Source of the DNA: Bos javanicus | Lineage: Eukaryota; Chordata; Mammalia; Artiodactyla; Bovidae | NCBI RefSeq assembly: GCF_032452875.1 | Contig: NC_083885.1 | Span: 31,475,925-31,539,924, forward strand | Direction: 5' to 3' | Length of the DNA: 64,000 bases | Shown: one piece after another, positions 42,881 to 55,044 of the stretch | Numbering within the stretch: the first letter of the stretch is position 1 | Layout of the letters: each line of letters opens with the position of its first letter | Position numbers and translations under genes: made by a program | The notes under the pieces: model-generated | What the model was told of the DNA's origin: nothing | Database searches by the model: none | Seen by the model: only the letters and a program-made list of their open reading frames with translations

Positions 42881-45298
42881 ACAGCATTTAGTGGATACAG
42901 CAGTTTTAAGAGAATTGCTACTTTGCTCAATGAAATATGTATAAACAGATTTACATTTGAATCAAGATGTAAAGAAAACTATGCATTTAGAGCAGTAGTT
43001 TAATTCAGTTTGAATTCCCCTATAGGTTATTTTCCCCTTTATTATTCTTAAAAAAGATTTTATATTTTGAAAAATCTAGATCCTTGCCAATTGGTTGGAC
43101 CATATCACCACCAATGCTACCAGAATTCGGGACCATTTGGTCACATTACTGACTCCAAAGTAGGCTTATTATGCTCATGTTATTAGGGAAATTCTCTCAC
43201 AAACCACTGCCTAATGTTCAGAATGTAATACATTTAAGCAGACACTTAAATCTTACAGACAAAAATACACGCATAGTCTTGGCCTGTCATTTTCTAATAT
43301 TTTGTGTTTTTAAAAATTTCTTTTAGTATGAAAATTTTGAAACTTTCCCTCATTCTTTCATGTGCTGAAGCAAAGTGAATGTCTGTGACTCTTTTGGAAG
43401 ATGCTTTACAGATGGACAGAGCCTCTGTTTTTTGCATTAAATAGAACCAAATGCCGTGCTACATTTGTACAGCAATGAACATTTATGCAAATCTGAAGAG
43501 TAGGCAGGTGCAAGAGCAAATTTCTTAATGCCATTTGCTCTGAAAATTATATAAAGCTTCTAGAGCTCTGCTTTTTATAGTAGCTAAAGGAGTTTTGTTT
43601 GGTATTTTTAAACAATAACACCTGCTCCAGGCAGAAAAGTTAGTTCCCGTACAGCAGGAAGTAGGCTGCTTTTGGTGGAGAGGAGTTCCAGAGATTGTCT
43701 CCAATAAATAATGAGGCGATAAAATAAAATGTATTTTGAAAAGGCTGGGTGGGTGGTGGAGGTAGAAGTAGGTGGGTGGGAAGGGAGAAATTTTGCCTTT
43801 TGCACTGACAGATGCTGGCAAATGGCAGGAATTCAGCCCAGCCAAGGAGATGGCAGAAGTCCACAGGACTCCATCTGGGGCCTGTTTCTTTGGCCTCTGA
43901 AACCTGGCAGAGCCTCTTCCCTCATAGGCCTGAATTTCCCTTTCTCTTTGTAGCTTAAAAGGAGAAGACCTTCACGACTGCCATTTCTCTTATGCTCCAT
44001 TTTTTTTCAGCCCCATGCCATAGAATCAATAGTGGTTAATTAAGACCAGTGATTTGTTCTTTCCAATTTCTTTCATCAAAGCTGAATTCTCTCTGATGAT
44101 ATATTTTGGTAACCTCCCTATTTCCAAAGAGATACAGAATATCTGTTTTTCTTCTTTTCACATGATTTTAATATGTGATTTTGTAGTGTATCTGCTCTTG
44201 AGGATGTCAGTTGTTCATTCATACATTCATCATTCCTTTAAAGAGGCCTTATCATGTGTTGGCAAGAAATAGTGGAGCTAAAAATGAAGAAACTCATACT
44301 TCATCCTAGTCGTGTCATTAACTTCCTTCACTCACTCAGCCACTTAATACATTTTATTGATTTTTATGGTATTATGACTATGACAGCCATCAGCCCACTC
44401 ATCTCCAAGGTCTGTCAGCTGTCGTAACATTCCGGACTGATGTCCCATTCTCTTTAACACCTCCAAATACATCTCCAGGAAAAATATAATGAATAATTTT
44501 TAGAGCGAGGCAGGTTAACAATTTTTAACAAAGGAGAATAAAAAAAATGAAGAGGAGTTTAAGCAAAGTGTAAGCAAGGAATAAGGAAGTTGCTTTACAC
44601 TCAGCAATTGTGTTAGGTGTTCGAAATTCTGGAAAGAGTAATATTTAACCCTGCATCTTAGGAAGCTCAAAATCTTCCTCAGATATAAACACACAAATAT
44701 AACACGATAATAAAGTGGAAGATACTTATTTATTAAATCAAATGATGGCACAAGCATTCTTGTGGGTGGCTCTATAAGTGGCAACACTATTTTGTGACCT
44801 GAAGCAAGATATCTATTGTACCTGGACATTATGGTCTCCATTTTCTCATCCAGATTTACTTATCCCCTTACTCTCAAACTTGGTGTATTTATTTTCCAAA
44901 ACTTTCCCTAAAGGTACATTTGAGCCAACTGTTTCCTTTAGCTATGAGACCCAGGCCTTCTCTCTCTAATAGCATCTCTCCTACATTCTTTCATTTCCCT
45001 CATCTCATCGGAGTCAAGAGGGGTATCACTCAGTCCCACAGTGCAGGCAGGAATATCCCTGGTGTCTTCTATATATTCTATAGTCTTCTTTCAGTCTTCT
45101 TCCTATATATTCTATAGTCTTCTTTTTAACAATCCCTCCTGAAATTATAATAACTTAAAGATATCATCAGTTTCCCACTGGTGTCCTAATTAATGTGCAA
45201 TTCAAGCTGAAAATATCATTGGGTTGTCCACAGAAGAATAATACCCAAAAAGGTAGCATGTCAGTCATAAATATGCAGAAAATTAGAGCACTTGAAGG
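42881..45298. other. Long unique DNA, possible weak L2 traces
   Basis: Includes an octamer-type TATGCAAAT at about 43483-43491 and a G-rich patch at 43743-43785 (CTGGGTGGGTGGTGGAGG, GTGGGTGGGAAGGG). Weak L2-like phrases occur at about 44220-44320 and 44600-44730. The frames at 43525-43953 and 44515-44841 show no domain and overlap on both strands. No exon supported. Confidence 0.45.
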
Positions 45299-45302
45299 GA
45301 AG

Positions 45303-45778
45303 AGCAACAAAGGTTCGTCTAGTCAAGGCTATGGTTTTTCCTGCGGTCATGTATGGATGTGAGAGTTGGACTGTGAAGAAGGCTGAGCACCGAAGAATTG
45401 TTGCTTTTGAACTGTGGTGTTGGAGGAGACTCTTGAGAGTCCCTTGGACTGCAAGGAGATCCAACCAGTCCATTCTGAAGGAGATCAGCCCTGGGATTTC
45501 TTTGGAAGGAATGATGCTAAAGCTGAAACTCCAGTACTTTGGCCACCTCATGTGAAGAGTTGACTCATTGGAAAAGACTCTGATGCTGGGAGGTATTGGG
45601 GGCAGGAGGAGAAGGGGACAACAGAGGATGAGATGGCTGGATGGTATCACTGACTCAATGGATGTGACTCTGAGTGAACTCCGGGAGTTGGTGATGGACA
45701 GGGAGGCCTGGCGTGCTGAGATTCATGGGGTCGCAAAGAGTCGGACACGACTGAGCGGCTGAACTGAACTGAACTGAA
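45303..45778 (+). mobile_element. BovB 3' fragment, young type
   Basis: GCAACAAAGGTTCGTCTAGTC to CTGAACTGAACTGAACTGAA. It encodes VMYGCESWTVKKAEH and FGHLM, then the TGA stop (CATGTGAAGAG), and in a later frame the Arg-rich GRRRRGQQRMRWLDGITDSM segment. Nearly the same as the copy at 62608-63115. Confidence 0.95.
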
Positions 45779-45932
45779 TAAGCTGATGTCTTAAGTCAGG
45801 TTTCTACAGTAATGGATGCAGATTTACATGTTAGGAGTGTCCTCAGGATAATACATATAAGGGAATGATAGCAGAAGGATGGCTTAGAGGGAGGAATTGA
45901 ATTGTGATTGAGTTGCAAATAAGGCTTAGACA

Positions 45933-46024
45933 GTCACTTGGAGAGTTCTGGTGATTTGGGAGCTCTGAGAATTCTTGGGGAATTCTGGGAATTCTTGAGT
46001 CACTTGGGGAGCTCTGGGAATTCT
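45933..46024. repeat. Local minirepeat rich in GAATTCT
   Basis: GTCACTTGG occurs at 45933 and 45999. GGGAGCTCTG occurs at 45958 and again near 46007. GAATTCT occurs at 45969, 45980, 45989 and 46018. This is unique sequence, not part of a known transposon that I recognise. Confidence 0.85.
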
Positions 46025-46139
46025 GGCCAGCCCTTCAGAATTGTCCTGTCTTAAAGTAAGGAAGTAGACTGCATAGGTGGGAGAGGGCATCGTCTTGATT
46101 GGGGACATTCTCTTTGGCTAAAGACCAATTCCTCAAGAG

Positions 46140-46352
46140 GGCTTCCCTGCTGGCTGGTAAAGACTCTGTCTGCCAATGCAGGAGACACATGTTCAATTCC
46201 TGGGTCGGGAAAATCCCCGGGAGAAGGGAATGGCAGCCCATTCCAGTATTCTTGCCTGGGAAATCCCATGGACAGAGAAGCCTCGCAGGCTACAGCCCAT
46301 GAGGTCGCAAATGAGTTGGATACAAGGTAGCGAGTAAACAACAACAACAGAG
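46140..46352 (+). mobile_element. Bov-tA SINE
   Basis: GGCTTCCCTGCTGGCTGG head, GTTCAATTCCTGGGTCGG B-box region, a Bov-A unit and an ACAACAACAACAG tail. TCCTCAAGAG (46130-46139) and TCCTCCAGAG (46353-46362) are a 10-bp TSD with one mismatch. Confidence 0.92.
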
Positions 46353-46362
46353 TCCTCCAGAG

Positions 46363-47325
46363 AGACCAGTTGAGAGTTTTTAGCTGCCTACAGTCCCAGC
46401 TGCCACTGAGGAAGAGCGTTGGTACAAAAGGGAAAATCTGAAAGGCCAGCACAACACAACATCCATTATTATACTTGACACGGAAGGATTTTAAGGTGTG
46501 TTTTGGGAAGTAACCCAAAGTAGCACAAAGAGGGGATATTAAAAAATACCTTATCATGAAAAGTCCTGCTAGCAAAACTAGTTTACTGTGAATTTTAACA
46601 AGTTTCTAACCCTTTCAGGGCCTCATTTGATCATTAAAAAAAAAAAAGCTGGCAACATATCTAAGACTTTTAGGACTTTAACTTTTTAAAAAAGGATCCA
46701 GTTGTTACTTTCATGTGTCAATATGAAAATAATAACTGCAATTCAAATACTCTATATGACTGATTTCCTTGAATGAGCCCTTAATTATCCTCTCCAAACA
46801 AAATAGGAAGTGACTGACTAAATGCCTACCCTAGGCTTGTCACTGTGATATTTTCCAATCTGTGAAGAATATTCTGCTTATATTATGGAGTGTTTTTGAT
46901 TTTTTTGCATTATAATTACATATGCACATATTTTTCAATCTGTTACGCTATCAATGTAAAACCATTGACTTTTTTTTTTAAAGACTGACATGGAATAAGA
47001 TTTTTATTCTGCTACTTGTTATGGGTCCCCTGACTGATTTATTAAGTTAATTCAACCTGTTTCCTTATATGCAAATTGGAGATTTTCTCCTTAAATTTTA
47101 TAATGTATATAAAATGCCCCATAGAGTGCATGGAAGATAAAAGGTATTCAATATTTTTTTACCTCTCCCATCTCCTGTCACATACTTTGATCTTATAGTT
47201 CCTCCTATGCTTCTCTTTTTCCCTAGGTTTCTCCTTTCTTCCCTGGTATGTTCCTTGAGAACAGGGTATATGCATAACAATCTTATTTTTACAGTGGCTA
47301 AATAATGTCTAATGTTTAACAATGT
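46363..47325. other. Unique DNA, possible L2/MIR traces
   Basis: About 47030-47150 has MIR-like ACCTGTTTCCTTATATGCAAATTGG, and about 47200-47310 has an L2-like TTCCTTGAGAACAGGGTATATG tail. Both are weak. Otherwise AT-rich. Confidence 0.45.
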
Positions 47326-47430
47326 TTCCCTAAGTGCAGTCTATGGGCTTCATATATCAGAGTCACCAGGGTTTTTAAATAAAATGTACGACCATAATTC
47401 ACACAAACCTGACTTATAATATCAGAGATT
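47325..47430 (+). repeat. MER5A-like hAT-Charlie relic
   Basis: CCTAAGTGCAGTCTATGGGC, TTCATATATCAGAGTCACCAGG and TTTTTAAATAAAATG resemble MER5A (gtggtccatggac, catcagaatcacctggg, tgttaaaaatgc). Confidence 0.5.
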
Positions 47431-47741
47431 ATACATATGCATTTTATCAAAGTTTCAAAGGTACTCTCATATGAGTGGAAATGTGGGGACCACCAAATCA
47501 GAAGACTTATGATAAACATTTGCTACACGAGTACATGTGCTATGGTATTAATGTTCTCATTGATGGAAATGACAGTAGTCAGTAATAAAAAGAAAGATAA
47601 ACATACTTCTTTTAATATGCTGCACTTTTTGTATGAATTCTCTGAAGATAAAATTATGAGTAGACATGCTTAAGTTAGATTTGGTTATGTATGTCCTATG
47701 ATATTATAAACCAGAAGGATGCTGGATTCAGTTAGAATCAT
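47431..47741. other. Unique spacer
   Basis: The forward frame 47437-47673 has no recognisable domain. Nothing else seen. Confidence 0.5.
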
Positions 47742-47753
47742 CACAGATCGATG

Positions 47754-47977
47754 TGGGCTTCCCTGGTGGCTCAGATGGTAAAGAATCTGCCCACAATGCA
47801 GAGACCCAGGTTTGATCCCTGGGTTGGGAATATACTCTGGAGGATGAAATGACAACTCACTCCAGTAATCTTGCCTGGAGACTCCCACGGGCAGAGGAGT
47901 CTGGCAGGCTACAGTCTATGGGATCACAAAGAATAGGACATGACTGAGTGACTCACACACACACACACACAAACACA
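47754..47977 (+). mobile_element. Bov-tA SINE with (CA)n tail
   Basis: TGGGCTTCCCTGGTGGCTCAG head to GACTGAGTGACTCACACACAC. The (CA)n run at about 47953-47980 lies inside the insertion, because CACAGATCGATG (47742-47753) and CACAGGTTGATG (47978-47989) are the likely TSDs, with two mismatches. Confidence 0.92.
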
Positions 47978-47989
47978 CACAGGTTGATG

Positions 47990-48675
47990 CCTCAGACAGA
48001 CAAGTGGAAGAATTATTAAACTTTTCTCAAAATATAGTTATTACAATAAATGAGAAACAAAATGTCCCGGGGTCTTTGGCACTATCCTAAGAATGATTCA
48101 CATTCTTCTGCTATAAAGAGTCAAAACATAAATAAGACTCAAAGGCAAGAAACTGGAGAAATACAGACACCCCAACATTAATGACCTTTGTTAATAGAGA
48201 TTTCTGTCTTCCCAATTAACCATTTCTGTGCCTTCAGGATCAAAGAGTAGCTACTGCATAATGCTTCTAAAGTTTTGATCTATTTCAAATTCATCTTCTC
48301 ATTTTTTTCTTCTTTGAATTTAGGGGAGTTCCAAGGATCATGACAGCTTTCTTTGTGTACTCCTACTGATTCCACTGTAAATTTGACTTATCTTCAATAA
48401 AGAACTTAAAAAAAATATTGACATGAAATGAATCTGGTTTTATTATATAATTTGTATATGATCTCTGGGACTATGACTCTATTCCTTTCAGGACTGTTTT
48501 TTTTTTCCCCCCCCAGAATAATATGCCCTAACCTTCACAGAAAACAATAAACTATCCATCTTTCCATTATCCCATGGGATTTTTAAAGCCAGGAGAATCC
48601 TAGCAACTGGTGTTGGGACCCATCTCCGCTGCAAAAAAGATACAAACCATGGCTTCCCTTCAGGAAAACGCATAA
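47990..48675. other. Unique DNA with T10C8 block
   Basis: Homopolymer pair T10 (48497-48506) and C8 (48507-48514). Nothing else recognised. Confidence 0.55.
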
Positions 48676-48684
48676 AAACCAAAA

Positions 48685-48685
<1 letters not shown>

Positions 48686-48715
<30 letters not shown>

Positions 48716-48905
48716 GTTGCTCAGTTGTGTCTGACTTTTTGTGACCCTATGAACTGTAGTTAGCCAGGTTCCTCTGTCCATTTGGATTCTACAGGCAAGA
48801 ATACTGGAGTGGGATGCCATTCCCTTCTCCAGGGAATCTTCCCAACCCATTGATAGAACCTGGGTCTTTCACATTGCAAGCAGAGCCTTTACTGACTGAG
48901 CCACC
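48686..48905 (-). mobile_element. Bov-tA SINE with (GT)n 3' tail
   Basis: The exact 10-bp AAACCAAAAT at 48676-48685 and 48906-48915 encloses both the SINE and the (GT)n run at 48686-48711. The microsatellite is therefore the element's own 3' tail (CA on the sense strand). The head end is ACTGACTGAGCCACC, with the CAGGGAAGCCC part lost. Confidence 0.94.
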
Positions 48906-49029
48906 AAACCAAAATAATACAAATTAAAATTTTGCTGTCAGAATCAGGACTCTTTACTCTTACAGGTTGAGTTAATGACTAATACTCATTTTCCAGTTTC
49001 TAGTATATTGTTGGTTATTTACAACAGTA

Positions 49030-49236
49030 TCTTCCCTGGTGGCTAAGACTATAGAGAATCTGCCTGCAATGTAGGAGACCCAGGTTCGATCCCTTGGTTG
49101 GGAATATCCCCTGGAGAAGGGAATGGAAACCCACTCCAGTATTCTTGCCTGGAGAATTCCATGGACAGAGGAGCCTTGTGGGCTATAGTTCATGGGGTCA
49201 CAAAGAGTCTTACATGACTGAGTGACTAATACACAT
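49030..49236 (+). mobile_element. Bov-tA SINE
   Basis: CTTCCCTGGTGGCTAAGAC to GACTGAGTGACTAATACACA. An exact 12-bp TSD, TTTACAACAGTA, lies at 49018-49029 and 49237-49248. Confidence 0.96.
49083..49093 (+). promoter_or_regulatory. Pol III B box in Bov-tA
   Basis: GGTTCGATCCC matches the RNA polymerase III internal B-box consensus (GGTTCGANNCC). It is the best-preserved B box among the SINEs here. It does not show that the copy is transcribed. Confidence 0.75.
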
Positions 49237-49248
49237 TTTACAACAGTA

Positions 49249-51399
49249 GAATATACCTATTTATGCCTTTCTCCATACAAATTAGGAAACATTCTCTATC
49301 CAGACTTCTTCCTAACCTGCCTTAATTTTGACTTCATAAAGACTGTGTTGTCTGTATGGTCCCCAAACTTCATGTTCTACGTAATTGGTGATTATTGGTA
49401 TGTTTTCTAGTGTATAACTTATGTTTGACCTATCTAATCCCTAAGATTTCCTGTATTCCTCAGCCTCAAGTTTATAAAATACAGCCCACATCACAGTCAA
49501 CCACTTAATATTCAACCAGGATTGCCCAACTCTTCAAATAAGAGGGAGTGTAATACCCATGGCCAAATGATCTTCCTGTTCATCTTTCAATATGTGAACC
49601 ACATAGCCAGAGAAACTTAAACAAACTCCTTTATATACTATATATTTTTTCCAGCTGAGTCCTATTTGAATGCAAAGTACACAGTCAAGACATGTCTTTT
49701 GTTGTCTAATTATGTCCTCAAACTTCATAATAGTCTATGTCAAAATCTAGCCATATATTTCAGTGTACATATCATTAGGGCAAGAGACAAGATTGACCCT
49801 TGGCATTCTGGAAGACTCTTGAGTGGTCCAGATATTGCAAGCAACAAAGTTCTTATGAGAAGTCATAACAAATTACCTGGAGAGTGTCATTTTGGATAAT
49901 TAAGTTTTCTACTGTGTCAGTTTGAGTCAAAGTAGATGTAGAGGTTGTACATAGTTTATAAAAGATACTACAATTGTATTTAAAAAACAAAAATATTAGG
50001 GAAAAAACATGATCATAACTTCTTAACACACTTTTTTGTTGTTCATATTTTATTTTTTAAACAGTCTTTAAAAATAAATTACATTTCAAACTAACCATAT
50101 AAGGAATCTTCCTGAAATTAGATATTAAAAGGGAATTGTCTGAAAGAAGCATCAGAGCACATAGTTTACTTAAAAAAAAAAAACAGAAATAGAAACAAAT
50201 TATGTATGTAATTAATATAAGCATATTATACACACATATATATAGATATAGATATAGATATATAGATATAATTCCAGCACCAAAACTCTGGTGTGGGTTC
50301 TAGTTAATAATTAGACTCATGAAACAAAATTAAGCTTTAATTTATCGCTACAGCTTCTTAGCTTTCAAAAGCATGCAGGCAACAGGCACAATAGATATAG
50401 TATCTTCATTTTGTTGAGAAACCTTATTGATTCTAGGGTAAGCACACAGTGTCTATTGCTTCCTCACTTAACACGAGCACTATATGGCTTCCATGAATAA
50501 GCCTGAGGTGTCTGAGCATCACTTTGATATAGACAGGTGGTTTCCTCAGTTTTCCACCAATCTTTTATACCATTTGAGTTCACACAGGTCCCACACCTGC
50601 CTGACTATTCAGCTTAACAAAAGCAGTTGTGTTCCCAGAAAGCACATGAGGCTAAAGCAATGGTCTACATTTATCTTAACTCTAGAGTTTCCAAGGCAAT
50701 GTTACTGGGAGGTGAGGAACACCAAGGTCCGGGTCACTCCCAGCCAAGCCTGCAGAAACTAAGCCTGATTTTAACTGTTACTCATAGACATGAAGCAACA
50801 GTGTGATATAGTAAATGCTAATATGTCAGCATGTAAAATTCTGTGTGAAAAAGGAAGAAAAAGAGTTTAATCCTAAATTGGATATTTAGGAAAAGCTTCA
50901 AACAAGGAGCAATATTGAGTTTTTGTTTCAAGACAATGAGAAGAATTTTCAGTGGTTGGACAATAAAGTTAAGGGCAATTTAAGCCCAAGAAAGAGTAAT
51001 TGGGAAACTGGAGGAATTTGTAAGATATTTTGAAGGAGGGGTTGGTATTTCAAGATGTTGAAAATACTTTTAGTACAGTAATTCAAGAAAAATGAAGCTA
51101 AAGGAAAACTAGGCCCAAATAACTTGATACTGCTGAATTGAAAACATCAATTTTTTTTGTAATTAATTTCCATGTTTACAACTGGCTTGGTATAGGTTTG
51201 CATTATAAAAATATCAGCATGGGTCACTATTTATTATGCTGCTATTTACAATTATGGACAACAGAAATTACCTAAATTAACCAAAGAGAAGAATATCAAG
51301 TAAACTTTATCACCTCTACTTCAAGGGTGGTTCTGCATTCATGACAAAGAACATGTATGACATAAGTGTGTAATGAAAGCTAGTGCTTCAGGGGGTATT
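49249..51399. other. Long unique AT-rich DNA
   Basis: Contains a (GATATA)n run at about 50238-50271 and A-runs near 50170-50183. The forward frame 50484-50762 (92 codons) has no recognisable domain. Confidence 0.5.
50238..50271. repeat. (GATATA)n tandem repeat
   Basis: TATATATAGATATAGATATAGATATATAGATATA. Confidence 0.9.
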
Positions 51400-51404
51400 G
51401 TGCA

Positions 51405-51681
51405 TATGTGCGTGCTTAGTCACTTCAGTCATGTCTGACTCTCTGAGATCCCATGGACCGTGGCCCGCCAGGCTCCTCTGTCCATGGGATTCTCCAGGCA
51501 AGAATACTGGAGTGGGTTGCCATTTCCTTCTCCAGTGATAAAGTATGAAGTGAGTGAAGGAAGTGAAGTCTGGCAGTCGTGTCTGACTCCCTGAGACCCC
51601 ATGGACTGTAGCCTACCAGGCTCCTCTGTTCATGGGATTTTCCAGGCAAGAGTACTGGAGTGGGTTGGCATTTCCTTCTCC
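51405..51681 (+). mobile_element. BOV-A2-like dimer
   Basis: Two Bov-A units, ending CCATTTCCTTCTCCAGTG and GGCATTTCCTTCTCC. They are joined by a linker with the usual AAGTGAAAAGTGAAA altered to AAGTGAGTGAAGGAAGTGAAG. The head is GTGCGTGCTTAGTCACTTC; the usual TGCTGCTGCTAAG is absent. No clear TSD. Confidence 0.88.
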
Positions 51682-51683
51682 AT

Positions 51684-54600
51684 CACAGGGTAACAGGCCT
51701 TCCTAAAATAAAGGAAAGTAGGAAGAACTAGACCAGGAATACTAAAAACACCAAAATTTCTAAATTGGGATATACCATCCTTCTGCGTTATCATCACAGA
51801 AGTTCTTATGCAATTTATTGTTTGTTGATATAACTTGTGATAAAATTTGGGGATTTGTACAAACTGAATAATATCTGCTCCCTCCAAAAAAATATTTTAA
51901 GAGTTTTTTTTTTTTATTTTTTTGTACTCCTAGACTATCATTAACATCAAACCAAGTTCCTATGAATTTTCTGGTAATATTGAAATAAAAATATGTCACA
52001 GACAAAAGGGACTACATATGAGTTAAATCCTAGGGAATTAAGGTGATTTTGTTCCAAAATCTCATGCACTGTTATATTAGTACATCTATGTCTTTGAAAA
52101 TTTATATTGAACTGATGTAGTTTCTTATGAAAGTGATTCAGTTCTAAAAGATAATACTAAGATCTATGCATTAATTAAGTGTAATTTAGAGGGAATTAGG
52201 ATGATACCTATTATATTCATGTTAACCAAGGTTCTATGACTAAAATAAGATCTTTACTAAAATATATATATATGCATATATAGTAATTTTGGCACTGTTC
52301 ACTGCATTCTTTTAAATCCCAGAGCCAGACTAGTTTAGATATATTATTAATACACATGAATTCCCTTGAATATATTAAAAACATGAAGAAATAATCTATT
52401 TTTCACTAGTTTTTAATGCAGAAATTTAAAAAACATTGGTACTTTTTCTGACAACTAATTCTATTCTTATTGACAATATGGGACTTCAGAAAACTTTTCA
52501 GTAGCAGATAATACTATCTGTGCTCTATGACTTGGATGAAAGCATATCAATAGTTGTTATGTGTTTTCTTCTAAAAATTTTAACATTTAAAATGAATATC
52601 CTAATTTTTTTCTCACCTAACATGAAGACATAATCTTCCACTGATGTACTAAACTATACTTTTTTTCATAAAAACATTTTTAGTGCCTACATAATTTTCC
52701 AAGGCTTGGGTATATCATGCTTTATATTATGATTTTAAATAATTTTGATTGGTAGGTAATTTTCAGTATTGAGCTAATGGTGGTGAACATATGTTAGAAT
52801 ACAGATCTTTTTGCTTGTTTTCTTTTGGGGCTTTAATTTCTTTTTCTTAACATTTATTTTTTTAAAGTTAGCCAAAAGCAAGGAAATCTATTTTTGTCTC
52901 TTAGATGTAATCAATATGAAAAAAAAAAAAAGTCTAAAGAAACAGCATTTGTCACTGTAGATGAACCTTTTGGTTGAAATCTTTCAATTTTAAAACAACA
53001 TTTTTAAACTGATTTTCTCATTTGAGACATTTCAATAGAACTGAGTATACAAGATTACTTATGAGTAAAATCATAGAAATTTCATGTTGAATGCAGCTCA
53101 AATCATTTACTTTAATGTTCCACATGATGGAAAAAATGATTTTGAAAAGAATATGAATGAAAATACATTTTTTTCCAAATAAAAACACATTATTTTAATC
53201 CTTAGGTAGACTTACTTAGATTTCTAGCAGGAGGAGGAGGGAGACGGAGCATTGGCTTTCGATCTGGTTAATTTGCAAGAAATCCCAGTAAAGTCACTAT
53301 TTACCAAGATATGGTCAGAGGATAAGGAAGAAACCAAAGGATACTGATATGCCCTACATGTACCAAGAGCCAAATGATATGACAAATATCAGGACTGAAG
53401 AAGTGAGAAGCTAGTGATTACTGGAACACAGAAAAGAGAACAAGGTGGACCGGGGGACCTGGTAGCCTGACTAAATCTCCTCCCACCCTCTGACCTCACT
53501 GCTGTGTCTCCCACTGACCAAGCATAATCAGTCTATGTATTCTTTACTTTTTAAATATGGTCAGAACTGTTATAAAGTAAAATGGAAAAAGAGCTTATTT
53601 GAAAAAATGCCTCTGGAACTTCAGCTCTGGGGGTAATTTAGCTGTTAACAATTGAAATCTTTTACAATTTATTTGTTTACATACTTATTTTGTGTTTAAT
53701 ATGTACCAGACACAATGCTGTCTGCCAGGCATGTACTCTATTATGTATTAGAAGGTTGAAGTTTCTTACCCACAGACATATAAGCTAAAGAGAGGTCGAG
53801 ACAACATTTTAGCCTAAGTGGCCTCTGGGGTGAGCACAATTGACTGTCCTCGAGGTAGAGTTGACACCATCCTTCCCATCAGGGAAGATACCATCACTCT
53901 TTTATCACTGCCTCTTTCATTTATCACCCTCCAAAAAGCAACCACCGTATTTTGTTTTTCTTTTCATTGTTGTTAATGGTCTATCTCTCCCCATGTCAAC
54001 CAACTCATCCTTCTGAGCATTTGTTTTAGGTATTTTTTCCTTGGAATGGAGATTCTAAGATGGAATAATGTATGTTTTTCAGAGGAGTGGGGGCATTTTT
54101 AGATTGACATCTGAGAAAGGAAGCTGTCAGTCTAATGGAGAGATAGGTGTATAAGCAAATTTGGGGGCTGGGCTTTTGTCCCTTTGTGGCAATCTATAGC
54201 CACATGAAGGGTGCCACAGAAAAGAAGTGTCCAGAAACAATTCTGGACACTGTTGTTTCCTTCCACTGAGACAGTCCACAAGGAGGATTGACAACTAAGG
54301 GTCAAGGATTACCTTGTCATCATTCCCATTAGCTGGAAGAAAAAGCCTTACATTCCCAAAGTGCATCCACCATAGTAATTATGAATCTCTTGTTTAATTT
54401 ATAAGCAAAATAGTATAAATTATGCACACATATGCATATATACTTGTATTCTATTATATGCATAAATGTATTGTTATAAATAATAAATGAGATTACAGGA
54501 TAGCTGATTAGATAGTCACTGTAGTAACACCTTTTAAATTATTTAATAGACATACTTACATACACAAAATATGTATGCGCATTTCTATCTAAATCTGTGT

Positions 54601-55040
54601 TGTTCCTAGACAGGAAAGGTTCACTGAAAAGTTCATAAATTGTTCAGCTGCAGAAATCAATGTGTTTATATCCTAAATTTGTTTTAGATCCTGCACTAAG
54701 GCATTTGATTGCTATCCATTATAGGCACACTGTCTGAATTCCTGCCTTTGGATGCCTAATAATATTGTAGGCTCTACCTACTTGTTAGTATTAAAGAAAA
54801 AGTAAATAACGCCTCTGTGAGCAGTTCTGTTCATTGTTATATTTAGGGTTGCAAACTGTCCTAACTGTATTTGATTCCTCACTAACTGTGGATCTCGAAT
54901 GGTTTCTTCTGCAGCCAAGGGAAATGACATAAAGAAGTCAGGCTGCTCCTTTAAGATAAGTTCCGGGAGGCAAAACCAGAAGAGAGTAAGGACAAAGAGC
55001 AGAGATGGTACAGAAAATGAAAGGAAAACAGCTGTGTTCT
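51684..55040. other. Long AT-rich unique DNA
   Basis: Homopolymers at 51905-51919 (T) and about 52918-52931 (A). A weak L2-like block lies at about 53460-53535 (CTCCTCCCACCCTCTGACC), and another at about 53690-53735. A perfect palindrome lies at 54226-54251. No gene supported. Confidence 0.5.
54226..54251. repeat. Perfect 11-bp inverted repeat, 4-nt loop
   Basis: AGTGTCCAGAA, loop ACAA, then TTCTGGACACT: exact arms in unique sequence. It could form a small hairpin. It is not followed by a T-run as a pol III terminator would be. Confidence 0.9.
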
Positions 55041-55044
55041 ATAT

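Noticed and set aside
43525..43805. Possible zinc-finger or signal peptide gene
   Set aside because: No Cys/His spacing and no plausible start context; composition reflects C-rich DNA.
43525..43864. Three overlapping reverse frames plus a forward frame
   Set aside because: Four overlapping frames on the same DNA with no motif is what chance gives in a stop-poor GC-richer stretch.
46051..46575. 174-codon reverse frame
   Set aside because: About a third is antisense Bov-tA, and the rest has no recognisable domain.
50221..50275. Possible CRISPR-like or regular repeat array
   Set aside because: Simple GATATA microsatellite with no spacers; the genome is mammalian.
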